Below, one piece after another: positions 9,578 through 17,466 of a stretch of DNA of 64,000 nt (position 1 is its first letter; the number at the start of each line of letters is the position of its first letter). The translations under genes and the position numbers were made by a program. Source of the stretch: an uncultured SAR324 cluster bacterium (lineage in GTDB: Bacteria > SAR324 > NAC60-12); NCBI GenBank assembly GCA_905182865.1, contig CAJJCY010000003.1:283001-347000 (forward strand), in the 5' to 3' direction. Below the pieces are notes generated by a model, which saw only the letters and a program-made list of their open reading frames with translations, was not told where the DNA came from and ran no database searches.

Positions 9578-10795
9578 TCAGGCGGCCTCCATATTTACTT
9601 TTTTCCGATGCAGATATTGATTGAGTTTCATATGTGTCAGCATATCAGTTTCACGGAAAGCAAAGTGAATTTCATTACTACCGCGGCTTGATAACACATC
9701 AAGAACGGTTGCAGCCAGGTTGCCGCGTAAACTTGCATTCGGTAGATGAAAAAGAAAAACGTCTCCCTTTTTGATCCCCTGGGTCGGCAACTCGCCTATC
9801 TGGACCTTTATTCCTCCAGCACTCATGTCTTTTATAATTCCGGAAAGAGCATATTGTTGCAGATTCCCTACATCAAAACCCTGCATCATTTCATAATCAA
9901 CTGCAGTAACCAGCAGAAAGTCCATTTCCAAATCCATCGGTAGGCGTTCGGAAATGCGAATCTGCAATTTCTTGATATTTCTGGTGTGGCTCAGAATAAC
10001 AGCGTTGAGATCCTTCGACAACTGCCCTATTATTTTAAACTTGAACTCATAATCTGCATCTTTTTCGCGTCGTAAATTGCAGAATAATTCAGAAAATTGT
10101 TTCATATTGGCAGGGCGCTTATTAACTCTCGGTGGTTTTATCAGCAGCTGATTCTCAGTGGAGTCAAGAATGGAGGTTGTGAAAACTACATTTTTTCCCT
10201 TGTGGTGAATCACACATTCCAAATGTGTTCCTGGTTCAAGCATTTGTGAACAGTTAAATTCAACTCCTGTGTTTTTAAATGTGAACTGCAAACTTTTTCG
10301 CAGTAAAAATATTTTTTCCAAATCTGATTTTGAAAATTTACTGGATTTTTTGTAGTCCTCTGCAGTCTTTTCAAATACTTTTGCAGACATTATGACTGGC
10401 AACAATATTACTGGATCCTTTGAGTTACACATTTGTTTTATAAATTTGCGCTCCTCATCATCCACCTGTCTGCCTTCAAATACAGAATCCACTGACAATT
10501 GAGCCTGATTTTCCGCAATTTTTTCCAGTCTTTCCCTGATTTTCTTTTTGTGAAGAAATCGTACCAGCAGAATAACACTAACTACTGAAGCAATAAAAGC
10601 TGATAAAATGAGATAAAAACTTAAAGGAATTTCTGAGAGGGGGGGCATGGACTGCAGCATATTTTTTGCCTGCAGATCCTTAAGTCCAAAATTTGCCTGT
10701 TTTGGACTTCTGTCAATACCACAAAGGAGCAACCAGCCTGAAGTGATACTTAAAAATATTCCTGCTTTCTGAAAGATATTTCTCAAAAAAAACAT
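9578..10795 (-). CDS. PilZ-domain membrane protein
   Basis: An N-terminal hydrophobic segment and a second one (PLSFYLILSAFIASVVSVIL) are followed by a cytoplasmic region with EPGTHLECVIHHKGKNVVF, resembling the YcgR N-terminal PilZN fold, and a C-terminal PilZ domain (RISERLPMDLEM, IIKDMSAGGIKV) ending near residue 400. PilZ domains bind cyclic di-GMP through an RxxxR and a D/NxSxxG motif; the DMSAGG part is present. A c-di-GMP-responsive flagellar brake or motility protein is plausible given MotAB and flagellin in the window. ATG 10795 preferred over an upstream TTG. Confidence 0.7.
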   Translation of the reverse strand: MFFLRNIFQKAGIFLSITSGWLLLCGIDRSPKQANFGLKDLQAKNMLQSMPPLSEIPLSFYLILSAFIASVVSVILLVRFLHKKKIRERLEKIAENQAQLSVDSVFEGRQVDDEERKFIKQMCNSKDPVILLPVIMSAKVFEKTAEDYKKSSKFSKSDLEKIFLLRKSLQFTFKNTGVEFNCSQMLEPGTHLECVIHHKGKNVVFTTSILDSTENQLLIKPPRVNKRPANMKQFSELFCNLRREKDADYEFKFKIIGQLSKDLNAVILSHTRNIKKLQIRISERLPMDLEMDFLLVTAVDYEMMQGFDVGNLQQYALSGIIKDMSAGGIKVQIGELPTQGIKKGDVFLFHLPNASLRGNLAATVLDVLSSRGSNEIHFAFRETDMLTHMKLNQYLHRKKVNMEAA

Positions 10796-10881
10796 GATCT
10801 GCTCTGGTTTTGACAATATATGTGCAGATGAAAATTCATAAAAAATATTATTCTGTTCCAGTAACGCATCTGGTATGCCAA

Positions 10882-11724
10882 TCAGTTGATTAAATCATAA
10901 CTTCCAAGTACTTTGTAACTAAAATTTGATACGTTGAACACCTCAAGACAAGCCTCTGTGTCTGCAGAATTGTAGAAATCAACATAAAAGACATAGGCCC
11001 ATGGTGTGTCCTTTGCCGGCCTGGATTCCAAACGGCACAGGTTGATATTAAATAGATTGAAAACACTCATCAGTTGATAAAGCAAGCCGGAACGATCATC
11101 CATAAACTCAACAAGGAGAGACGTTTTTTTGCGGGAATAATCAAGCTGCTCATCTGATTTACGGGAACGGACTACCAGAAAGCGGGTAGTATTATTTTGA
11201 TAGTCCTGGATTGCTGAAGCTTTTCTCCATTTGGAATTCTCTTGCGCAAAAGTAGCCGGAACGATCGCCGCTACAGGTTTATTCCCTGAATCAACTGCTT
11301 CCAGAAACCGAATTCCAGAATCAACATTACTTCTAGTGAAGTGGTTTTGTGCTTTACCCAGGTTATTTGTGATAAATCCACTGCTTTGTTCAAGTGCCTG
11401 CGGATGAGCAAAACAAACCTCAATCTGATCCAGTTTTGCATTGGCCAGCAAAGAATATTCTATCAGTAAGTTGATTTCACCAAGTATAATCAGGTCATTT
11501 CTGACCAGAGAATCCTGAACCTGTGCTACTGTACCCGCAACAGAATTTTCAACTGGAACCACTGCAGCAGAACCCAAATCTTCCGTCACCTTTCCAAGTG
11601 CCTCAGAAAAGGTGCCGGTATAGGTAACACGGACTCCCGTTTTGAGGACTTTTTGGGTGGCTTCATCACTAAAAGTACCCTGCGGTCCCAAAGTGTAGAT
11701 TTGGGTACAATCCTTTAAAAGCAT
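10882..11724 (-). CDS. pheA: prephenate dehydratase
   Basis: 280 residues: PDT domain beginning YTLGPQGTFSDEAT, with VPVENSVAGTV and the catalytic TRF motif in QNNTTRFLVV, then an ACT regulatory domain (KTSLLVEFMDDRSGLLYQLM and LCRLESRPAKDTPW). It converts prephenate to phenylpyruvate for phenylalanine synthesis and the ACT domain would give feedback control. No fused chorismate mutase, so that activity must be elsewhere. ATG start, separated from rpmB by a strong inverted repeat. Confidence 0.93.
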   Translation of the reverse strand: MLLKDCTQIYTLGPQGTFSDEATQKVLKTGVRVTYTGTFSEALGKVTEDLGSAAVVPVENSVAGTVAQVQDSLVRNDLIILGEINLLIEYSLLANAKLDQIEVCFAHPQALEQSSGFITNNLGKAQNHFTRSNVDSGIRFLEAVDSGNKPVAAIVPATFAQENSKWRKASAIQDYQNNTTRFLVVRSRKSDEQLDYSRKKTSLLVEFMDDRSGLLYQLMSVFNLFNINLCRLESRPAKDTPWAYVFYVDFYNSADTEACLEVFNVSNFSYKVLGSYDLIN

Positions 11725-11749
11725 GAAAACAAAGAAGTTAAGAGGCAGG

Positions 11750-11786
11750 CAATCAGCCGGCGTTTTGAATGTATGCCGGCAGATTG
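11750..11786. terminator. strong inverted repeat between rpmB and pheA
   Basis: CAATC-A-GCCGGC and GCCGGC-A-GATTG flank a 13-base loop, a near-perfect 12-base stem with one A/A mismatch. It lies in the 75 bases between rpmB and pheA, both on the minus strand. There is no T-run after it, so it could be a factor-dependent terminator, an RNA-stability element or an attenuator. Confidence 0.45.
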
Positions 11787-11799
11787 TAAGGTCGGCAGC

Positions 11800-11991
11800 T
11801 TAAGCAGCAATCGTTTTTCCGGTACGGATACACTGAGTACAAACTCGGGTTTTTTTACGATTTCCATTTGCCTGACGGATTCGCACGTTTTGCAAATTAG
11901 GCATCCAGCGGCGTTTTGTCCTGTTGTTTGCGTGACTTACCCGATTTCCATTTGCCGGAGTTTTTCCACAAATCTGGCATTTCGTTGACAT
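11800..11991 (-). CDS. rpmB: 50S ribosomal protein L28
   Basis: 63 residues, usual length. [33 protein letters not shown] and the C-terminal [12 protein letters not shown] are diagnostic. Two CxxC pairs (CQIC, CTQC) show the zinc-binding form. Not adjacent to rpmG here. Confidence 0.96.
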   Translation of the reverse strand: MSTKCQICGKTPANGNRVSHANNRTKRRWMPNLQNVRIRQANGNRKKTRVCTQCIRTGKTIAA

Positions 11992-12071
11992 GACGGTTTT
12001 TTCTAAACAAATTGTTCAAACTAAATCTCAGATCTTTGAGACTAAAGCATTTTATAATTAAATGCAATCCA

Positions 12072-14021
12072 TTAATTTTCTGTATCTTCCGGTAAAGACG
12101 GCATTTGTGCTTGTTCTGGCATGACAGTAGTCACTTTCACGCTCTGTACCGATTTACTGGAAACCTTGTTGCCCCTGGCCTGAATCCCTTTTATTGCCAA
12201 ATCATCAAGAATATAAATTTCTTTGGATTTTCTAATTCTGGGTGCAGGTACGAAGAAAATCTCAAGTCTTATCCCTTCTCCCTGGCTCAAGTGCAAAATT
12301 TTTGCACCCTTTTTTATGGGAAACAAATTATATTCCCTGTCAAGAATAAACTTTTCAACACGGAATCGTTTTGCATAACATACCCGACTTGCACCCTCCC
12401 AATAAATCACATTGTGAACCGTCTTGGCGTTCAGCTTATCCACGAAGATAACATCCTTGCCTAAAAATTGTTTTTCCGGAACACGGATAACCTGATAGGA
12501 ACCGTCCTTGCGGATAAACACCATTTTGTCGTAGGCAGAACAATAAAACGAAGTAGTACCGGACTTTACATTCATTCCCAGAAAACCTTCTTTGCGATCC
12601 CAGCAAACTTTTTGTTTTTCTGCCACATCCTGAACACGGATTTCGTCAAATATTTGGATTTTAGTACGTCTCGGAAAATCCGATCCATATTTATCCTTGA
12701 TTTTTTCCAGGTAAGTAATTGTGTAGCTTGTAATATCCCTCAATGATTTATTCAATGAACTGATTGTAACTTTAAGTTTATCAAGCTCCTTCTGGCTTTC
12801 CTTCTGATCATAGCGGGAAATACGTTTGATCTGCAGTGACAGTAATTTTTCGATATCATCCTGCACAATCGGATAGTGCAGGACTGATTCAATCTGAAGC
12901 AGAGCTTTTCCAACAACTTCAAGAGCTTCTTCGTAAGAATCACAAGCCTCCAGTTTCTGATATATTTTCTCACCAATGAAATACATTTCCATTCTACGGA
13001 GGTGCCATTTCCGTCTGGCCTGTTCAAGTGACAGCAGCAATTCCTGCTTTAGCAAATCTTTCAGCCTTAGAGTATTGTATCGCAGTACTTCACTGACACT
13101 CAGCTGAGCCGGCTGATTTTCTTGAATAAGCAGCATATTGACTGAAATTGAGACTTCGCACTGGGTGAAAGCAAAGAGCAGTTTCAGTAGTTTTTCTACA
13201 TCCATTCCTCTTGTTGCCTTCAATTCAATTTCAACTTTTTCCGCAGTAAAGTCGTTGATTGAGGATAATTTGAATTTTCCCTTGTTCACTGCATCCTGAA
13301 CGGACTGTATCAAAGATTCAGTCGTCACTCCAAACGGCACTTCCCGTACAGTTAAGATTTTTTCATCAGTAATTTCAATGCGGGCACGAACCCGAACCTT
13401 ACCATTTCCGTCTTCATATTGTTCGGCATCCAGCAGGCCCCCGTTAAAAAAATCTGGTAACAGCTTGAAGGGCCGGTTATTCAGAAAAGCAATTTGTGCT
13501 TTGATAACTTCATTGAAATTATGCGGTAAAATACGAGTAGACATGCCCACCGCAATTCCTTCTGCACCAAACAGAATAGATACCGGTAGTTTAGAGGGCA
13601 GTGCAACAGGCTCCTTATTTCTTCCATCGTAACTGTCAATATATTCAGTCAACTCAGAATTAAAGAGAGCTTCCTTGGCCAGTGGAGTAAGGCGGGCCTC
13701 AATGTATCTTGGAGCAGAGGCAGGATCACCAGTCAGTAAATTTCCAAAATTACCCTGCTTTTCAATAAAATATTCTTTGTTAGCTATCACGACCAGTGCA
13801 GATCCAATGGATGCGTCTCCGTGTGGATGCAGCTTCATCGTATCACCTACAATATTTGCAACCTTGCAGAATTTTCCATCATCCATCTCCTTCATTGTGT
13901 GCATAATTCTACGCTGCACAGGTTTTAGACCATCTACAATATCTGGAATTGCGCGATCCTTAATCACATAGGACGCATATTCCAGAAAATTTTGATCCAT
14001 CAAAGGTTTAAGATAACGCAT
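12072..14021 (-). CDS. parC: type IIA topoisomerase A subunit, short ParC-like
   Basis: 649 residues. The breakage-reunion domain is clear: YASYVIKDRAIPDIVDGLKPVQRR, KLHPHGDASIG, and the DNA-linking Tyr in SAPRYIEARL near residue 107. A coiled-coil gate follows (about 330-460), then only a short C-terminal region rather than the full six-bladed pinwheel of GyrA, which argues for topoisomerase IV A. It would decatenate daughter chromosomes with a ParE-type partner not in this window; the B subunit at 24.8-27.2 kb is GyrB-like. A GyrA role cannot be excluded. Confidence 0.85.
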   Translation of the reverse strand: MRYLKPLMDQNFLEYASYVIKDRAIPDIVDGLKPVQRRIMHTMKEMDDGKFCKVANIVGDTMKLHPHGDASIGSALVVIANKEYFIEKQGNFGNLLTGDPASAPRYIEARLTPLAKEALFNSELTEYIDSYDGRNKEPVALPSKLPVSILFGAEGIAVGMSTRILPHNFNEVIKAQIAFLNNRPFKLLPDFFNGGLLDAEQYEDGNGKVRVRARIEITDEKILTVREVPFGVTTESLIQSVQDAVNKGKFKLSSINDFTAEKVEIELKATRGMDVEKLLKLLFAFTQCEVSISVNMLLIQENQPAQLSVSEVLRYNTLRLKDLLKQELLLSLEQARRKWHLRRMEMYFIGEKIYQKLEACDSYEEALEVVGKALLQIESVLHYPIVQDDIEKLLSLQIKRISRYDQKESQKELDKLKVTISSLNKSLRDITSYTITYLEKIKDKYGSDFPRRTKIQIFDEIRVQDVAEKQKVCWDRKEGFLGMNVKSGTTSFYCSAYDKMVFIRKDGSYQVIRVPEKQFLGKDVIFVDKLNAKTVHNVIYWEGASRVCYAKRFRVEKFILDREYNLFPIKKGAKILHLSQGEGIRLEIFFVPAPRIRKSKEIYILDDLAIKGIQARGNKVSSKSVQSVKVTTVMPEQAQMPSLPEDTEN

Positions 14022-14278
14022 TTTCTTTTTTTCAATTCAAATTAGTTTCAGACGACACCACAGGACATCTGCATTAAAATTATCTGGAATTCATTATAAA
14101 ACGATTTTACAAACGGATTTATTTACAACTGTCACAATCTATCATTCCACATTTTTGCAGGGGAGGCAAAATTTACGGACTGATCCTGAACAAAGTTGGC
14201 TTTTTAGTAAAGAATACGAAAATTAAATAACAAAAAGGAGGGTAGGAAAAAGAACTGTATGAAGAAAATGAAAGGGAC

Positions 14279-14302
14279 TACGGGAGGAAATGTCCTCCCG
14301 TA
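14279..14302 (-). terminator. intrinsic-terminator-like hairpin
   Basis: TACGGGAGGA and TCCTCCCGTA form a perfect 10-base stem with a 4-base loop. Read on the minus strand it follows the small gene ending at 14314 and is followed by a pyrimidine-rich stretch, so it probably ends that transcript. Confidence 0.6.
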
Positions 14303-14313
14303 AATACTGGAAT

Positions 14314-14421
14314 TCATTGTCCTTTGCGGATCATGAGTTCCTGAGGGTTTAAGCGGTGCAAACAGCGTGTGCGAATGGCTATTTGACGATGGGGATAAAG
14401 AATTTTTGTACTTGCACTCAT
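14314..14421 (-). CDS. 35-residue basic small protein, unknown
   Basis: ATG 14421 is preceded by GGGAGAA at good spacing, and the frame encodes MSASTKILYPHRQIAIRTRC and then LHRLNPQELMIRKGQ. A perfect hairpin lies 11 bases after the stop. The three-part arrangement (ribosome site, frame, terminator) makes it look like a real gene. I do not recognise the protein; it is Arg/Leu-rich and has no membrane segment. Confidence 0.45.
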   Translation of the reverse strand: MSASTKILYPHRQIAIRTRCLHRLNPQELMIRKGQ

Positions 14422-14460
14422 TTGGTTCTCCCGGATTTAGTTAGTAAAAATTAGTAATTA

Positions 14461-14513
14461 AAACAGTTTTGAAAACTGTTTCATGAAACTCTTGCACACA
14501 TCTTGAAAGATGT
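14461..14513. promoter_or_regulatory. two inverted repeats upstream of the RHH regulator
   Basis: AAACAGTTTT-G-AAAACTGTTT (14461-14481) and ACATCTT-GA-AAGATGT (14498-14513) lie between the divergent genes at 14314-14421 and 14582-14782. Both are perfect. Palindromes of this size next to a ribbon-helix-helix gene suggest operators for it, possibly controlling both genes. The binding is inferred. Confidence 0.5.
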
Positions 14514-14581
14514 ACTATTAGTATCGGCAGAATAAGTATTTACTTGAGTTTTTTAAATCAAACGAGTTGAAGTAGGTTATT

Positions 14582-14782
14582 ATGGCAAGAGGAGGCTTCC
14601 GGGAGGGGGCAGGAAGAAAAAAGGAATATAACGAGCCTGTCAAAAAAATTCTATTAGGACTTCCTGAGTCCGTTTTAAAGCAGCTGGACAGCTTTGCCAC
14701 TGCCAAGAATCTCTCGCGGCCTAAAGCTGTGGCAATTCTTGTAGAACAGGCTATGCAGACTGGCGGACAACTAGCAGTCTAA
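14582..14782 (+). CDS. ribbon-helix-helix DNA-binding protein
   Basis: 66 residues. The start MARGGFREGAGRKKEY is a basic AT-hook-like tail common in phage and plasmid small regulators. It is followed by a strand (KKILLGLPESVLKQL) and two helices (DSFATAKNLSRPKAVAILVE), the RHH/CopG layout. Such proteins dimerise and bind palindromes; two perfect inverted repeats are 70-120 bases upstream. No toxin gene follows it, so a simple autoregulated repressor is more likely than an antitoxin. Confidence 0.65.
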   Translation: MARGGFREGAGRKKEYNEPVKKILLGLPESVLKQLDSFATAKNLSRPKAVAILVEQAMQTGGQLAV

Positions 14783-14801
14783 TATTGTTATTCCTTAAAA
14801 A

Positions 14802-14951
14802 CTAACCATCATTAGTGTCTGATTCAGTCATTGAGTTTAGTTCCCTGAGTTTGCGTTTTGCTTCCAGGAAACGCTTTTTTGCTCTACGCCTTTGCCACAG
14901 CCCCAATAAAACCATAGAGGCAACCAGCATTCCAATCAATACAAGACCCAT
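14802..14951 (-). CDS. 49-residue single-pass membrane protein
   Basis: ATG 14951 encodes MGLVLIGMLVASMVLLGLWQ, one membrane segment, then a basic patch RRRAKKRFLEAKRKLREL and an acidic tail. Positive-inside topology puts the tail in the cytoplasm. No recognised family. It has a coherent composition and matches the spacing of its small neighbour at 15047-15220, but as a very short frame it stays tentative. Confidence 0.45.
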   Translation of the reverse strand: MGLVLIGMLVASMVLLGLWQRRRAKKRFLEAKRKLRELNSMTESDTNDG

Positions 14952-15046
14952 TTTTATTCCACAACTTAATTAATCATTCATCCGGCCACTTTCAGAATTA
15001 AGTAAAAAACCAGTATTGCCGGCTAATATGTTCCTGATCTGCCTAC

Positions 15047-15220
15047 TTAGCCTTTGTCTAAAAACATAATTGCAGTAGATATTCCATAATAAACCGCAAT
15101 ACCTCCAAGCACCCAATTCACCCATCTGGATGATTTGGTTGGCTCTTTTTTCCGGTACTTCCTCCATAAATAGATTGCACAGACAATTATGAAAGCAAGA
15201 AAAATTCCCTTTGGACCCAT
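15047..15220 (-). CDS. 57-residue two-pass membrane protein
   Basis: ATG 15220 encodes MGPKGIFLAFIIVCAIYLWR, a basic loop KYRKKEPTKSSRW, and a second hydrophobic stretch VNWVLGGIAVYYGISTAIMF ending at TAA 15047. It begins 12 bases after the DUF4254 gene ends on the same strand, so it is likely co-transcribed with the LPS-type genes. No known family recognised. Confidence 0.55.
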   Translation of the reverse strand: MGPKGIFLAFIIVCAIYLWRKYRKKEPTKSSRWVNWVLGGIAVYYGISTAIMFLDKG

Positions 15221-15232
15221 TTTAGTGACTGT

Positions 15233-15842
15233 TCACTTTGATTCGACTTTCTGATAAAGGACAGGATTTAAACTTTCATCGTTATACATTTTCAATTGCT
15301 GATAAACTTTCAGCCGCTTTTTTCCTGTACTTAAATCAGCAAGCAGTTTAACGAGACATTGCCCCAAATCTTGACGCTGTTCCTTCAGAACAGAGAGTTT
15401 ACCGGAACATTTTATTCGATGACTCTCTGCAGCATCCTCACGCTGAATTTCTTCATCCATATGAAATATTTTAAGTGCATTGATGGAAAGTCGGTCAATT
15501 AGGCTGCCTGGAGTTTCACTGTTCAGCTCCAAATCAGCGTTGTTTTTCACTTTTTTACTGCCCATGAGATTCACCAGAAACTGGTCCAGCTGTTCGATCA
15601 GGTCATTCCGGCGCTGATTCAAAACATCAATCGCGCGTTTGACTGCAGCAATTTTAGTATCCGAAACCTCTGGATCACGAGCTAGATCTTCCTGGTGCCA
15701 TAACTCAAAATTGACCTGGTGCTGTGTTGAGACCAAAGCCGGAAAATCATCTGATTCAGCAGAACTCTCTTGAGGCAGTTCTGTCATGCCACTGCTCAAC
15801 CTCTTTCAGTTGCTGTTCCAGAATTTTCTCTGTGTCAAACAT
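15233..15842 (-). CDS. DUF4254 family protein, frameshift near N-terminus
   Basis: The body matches DUF4254: QVNFELWHQEDLARDPEVSD, RAIDVLNQRRNDLIEQLDQ, DRLSINALKIFHM and a final KMYNDESLNPVLYQK. The long frame itself lacks a convincing start. ATG 15842, 18 bases after the heptosyltransferase gene and preceded by AAAGGGG, encodes MFDTEKILEQQLKEVEQWH, a typical helical start, in the -1 phase. One extra base near 15785 would join the two. DUF4254 genes commonly sit beside LPS glycosyltransferases, as here; function unknown. Confidence 0.7.
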
Positions 15843-15860
15843 AAAAACCATTCAACCCCT

Positions 15861-16865
15861 TTATCTTATATTTTTCATCACATTCTCCAATTCATTCTGA
15901 ACTGCTTCAACAGTTACACCATCAAGACACTCCAAATTGCATTTTGGATAGACGCATTTATTTTTGCAGCCGGGATCATACTCAAGAGTGCGGTGCAGTG
16001 TTTGTTGAGGTGGAGTCCAGTTTGCGGCCCATGGTCTGCCGAAAATTGTCAGCGTTGGCGTTCCGCCTGCAACAGCAAAGTGTCTTGGACCATTGTCATT
16101 GCCAAGATGCAAATCTACTTTGTTCAAAATGGCAAGAGTCTCAGTAAGCGTTGGAACAGCATAGTCCGGAAGAGCCGTCTGAGTCATCGCTTTTCTAACC
16201 GAATCAATAAAATGCAATTCTCCTGGACCATACAGAAACAATACTTTTGCATTGTAGGTTTTTATCAGCCAGTCGGCAATCAGAGCAAATCTTTCTGCAG
16301 GCCAAACTTTGTATGGTTGACGAGAAACCGGTGACAAAGAAACCACAAAATCTGTGTTTTTTATACCCATCTTCTCAAAAAGATCAGCTGCATAATTCTG
16401 ATCCTTTTCTACTGTAAAAAAATCCAGTCCAAAATCTTCTGCAGAAATCCCAAGTGGTTTCAGCAATTGTGCTTTATCCTGAGCAGCATAAGTTGTCTCT
16501 GTTGAAATCTTGACTGGATGTGTATAGGCCCAGCTCCTTCCGCGAAGACCAAAACCAATCCGAATTGGTGCTCCTGAAAAACGGGTAATTAAGGCACTCC
16601 TTGGATTTCCAAAAAAATCTATCACTGTATCAAACTGATGATGACGGATAGTCCGGAAAAATCTTAATGTTTCTCGGAGAGTTCCTGACTTTCTGAAAAG
16701 CAGAATTTCATCCAAATAAGGATTCTCCCTCAAAACCTGATCAGAGGGAGGTTCTGTCAAAAATGTAAACTGTGCCTCAGGAAAAGACTCACGAAGCAGC
16801 CTGATTGAAGGTGTTGTCATTAATACATCACCAATCCTTCGTAATTGGATCAAAAGAAATTTCAC
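15861..16865 (-). CDS. glycosyltransferase family 9 (LPS heptosyltransferase-like)
   Basis: 334 residues starting at GTG 16865: MKFLLIQLRRIGDVLMTTPS is the family start. The C-terminal donor site has HLGNDNGPRHFAVAGGTPTL and FGRPWAANWTPP. Such enzymes add ADP-heptose to the LPS inner core at the cytoplasmic face. hldE at 30-31.4 kb would supply the donor. Late cysteines (CKNKCVYPKCNLECL) resemble those of other GT9 members. Which heptose position it adds is unclear. Confidence 0.88.
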   Translation of the reverse strand: MKFLLIQLRRIGDVLMTTPSIRLLRESFPEAQFTFLTEPPSDQVLRENPYLDEILLFRKSGTLRETLRFFRTIRHHQFDTVIDFFGNPRSALITRFSGAPIRIGFGLRGRSWAYTHPVKISTETTYAAQDKAQLLKPLGISAEDFGLDFFTVEKDQNYAADLFEKMGIKNTDFVVSLSPVSRQPYKVWPAERFALIADWLIKTYNAKVLFLYGPGELHFIDSVRKAMTQTALPDYAVPTLTETLAILNKVDLHLGNDNGPRHFAVAGGTPTLTIFGRPWAANWTPPQQTLHRTLEYDPGCKNKCVYPKCNLECLDGVTVEAVQNELENVMKNIR

Positions 16866-16878
16866 TGAAGCATCACCT

Positions 16879-17187
16879 TTATTCCAGATCTGTCAGATCT
16901 TTGAGTCGTTTTTCTGTTGAAGAAATCTCTGTTATTTCAGATTCAGATTGGACACTGTGTTATTTTGCTTTTGCAATTTCTTCATCATTGATATAAAGCT
17001 TCAAATTATCCTTCATGTGTGTGTCCAGAACCAGCATGGAACCTTGTCCAAGCTTGAGTATTTCTTCAATTTCCAGCTTGCATTCACCTAAAACGAGTCG
17101 AGCAGTAACAGGCATTTCCATTAATTTCTGAATTTGCAGTCCAGTCACTTTTTTGGGATTTTCTCTTTTTTGTTTTGTGCTGCTCAT
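16879..17187 (-). CDS. FliN/SpoA-domain protein with in-frame TAA
   Basis: MPVTARLVLGECKLEIEEIL and KLGQGSMLVLDTHMKDNLKL are the core of the SpoA domain of FliN, a flagellar C-ring switch protein. The frame stops with TAA at 16960-16962, before the last strand, but continues in phase with SVQSESEITEISSTEKRLKD to another TAA at 16879, 13 bases before the heptosyltransferase GTG. FliN normally contains that last part, so the internal TAA is either an error or truncates the protein. SpoA domains also occur in type III secretion. Confidence 0.6.
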
Positions 17188-17337
17188 CTCATTTCCTTAA
17201 ATGGAAGATTTCCTCGATTTATATTTAGCTCGCATTATCAAAATAATTTTGCTATTTTTAAACGTTCAAGACTTAAACAATACCGATTATTTTCAATCAG
17301 AACAAGATGATTTAATCTCAAATAAAAGGAATACAAA

Positions 17338-17466
17338 ATGTCACCTAAACAAAAAACTGCAACAAAAAGACACGCAAGTAGCCGTCCAAACAAGAAAAAC
17401 ATGAGAAAACGCCGTCTGCAAATTCAGGAGAACGCAATTCTACTTCAATCTCTAGCTCTGGAGTAA
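17338..17466 (+). CDS. 42-residue very basic small protein
   Basis: ATG 17338 follows AAAAGGA at ideal spacing and encodes MSPKQKTATKRHASSRPNKK, NMRKRRLQIQENAILLQS, ending at TAA whose last base starts the next ATG (TAATG, 17464-17468). This stop-start overlap implies translational coupling to the exonuclease gene. The Lys/Arg-rich composition suggests nucleic-acid binding. No family recognised. Confidence 0.5.
   Translation: MSPKQKTATKRHASSRPNKKNMRKRRLQIQENAILLQSLALE

Noticed and set aside
14970-15167. 65-residue minus-strand frame
   Set aside because: It is the shadow of the better-supported 57-residue membrane protein at 15047-15220, whose composition is more coherent.
17201-17404. 67-residue plus-strand frame before xth
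   Set aside because: No ribosome site; the 42-residue frame at 17338-17466 in another phase has a ribosome site and stop-start coupling.
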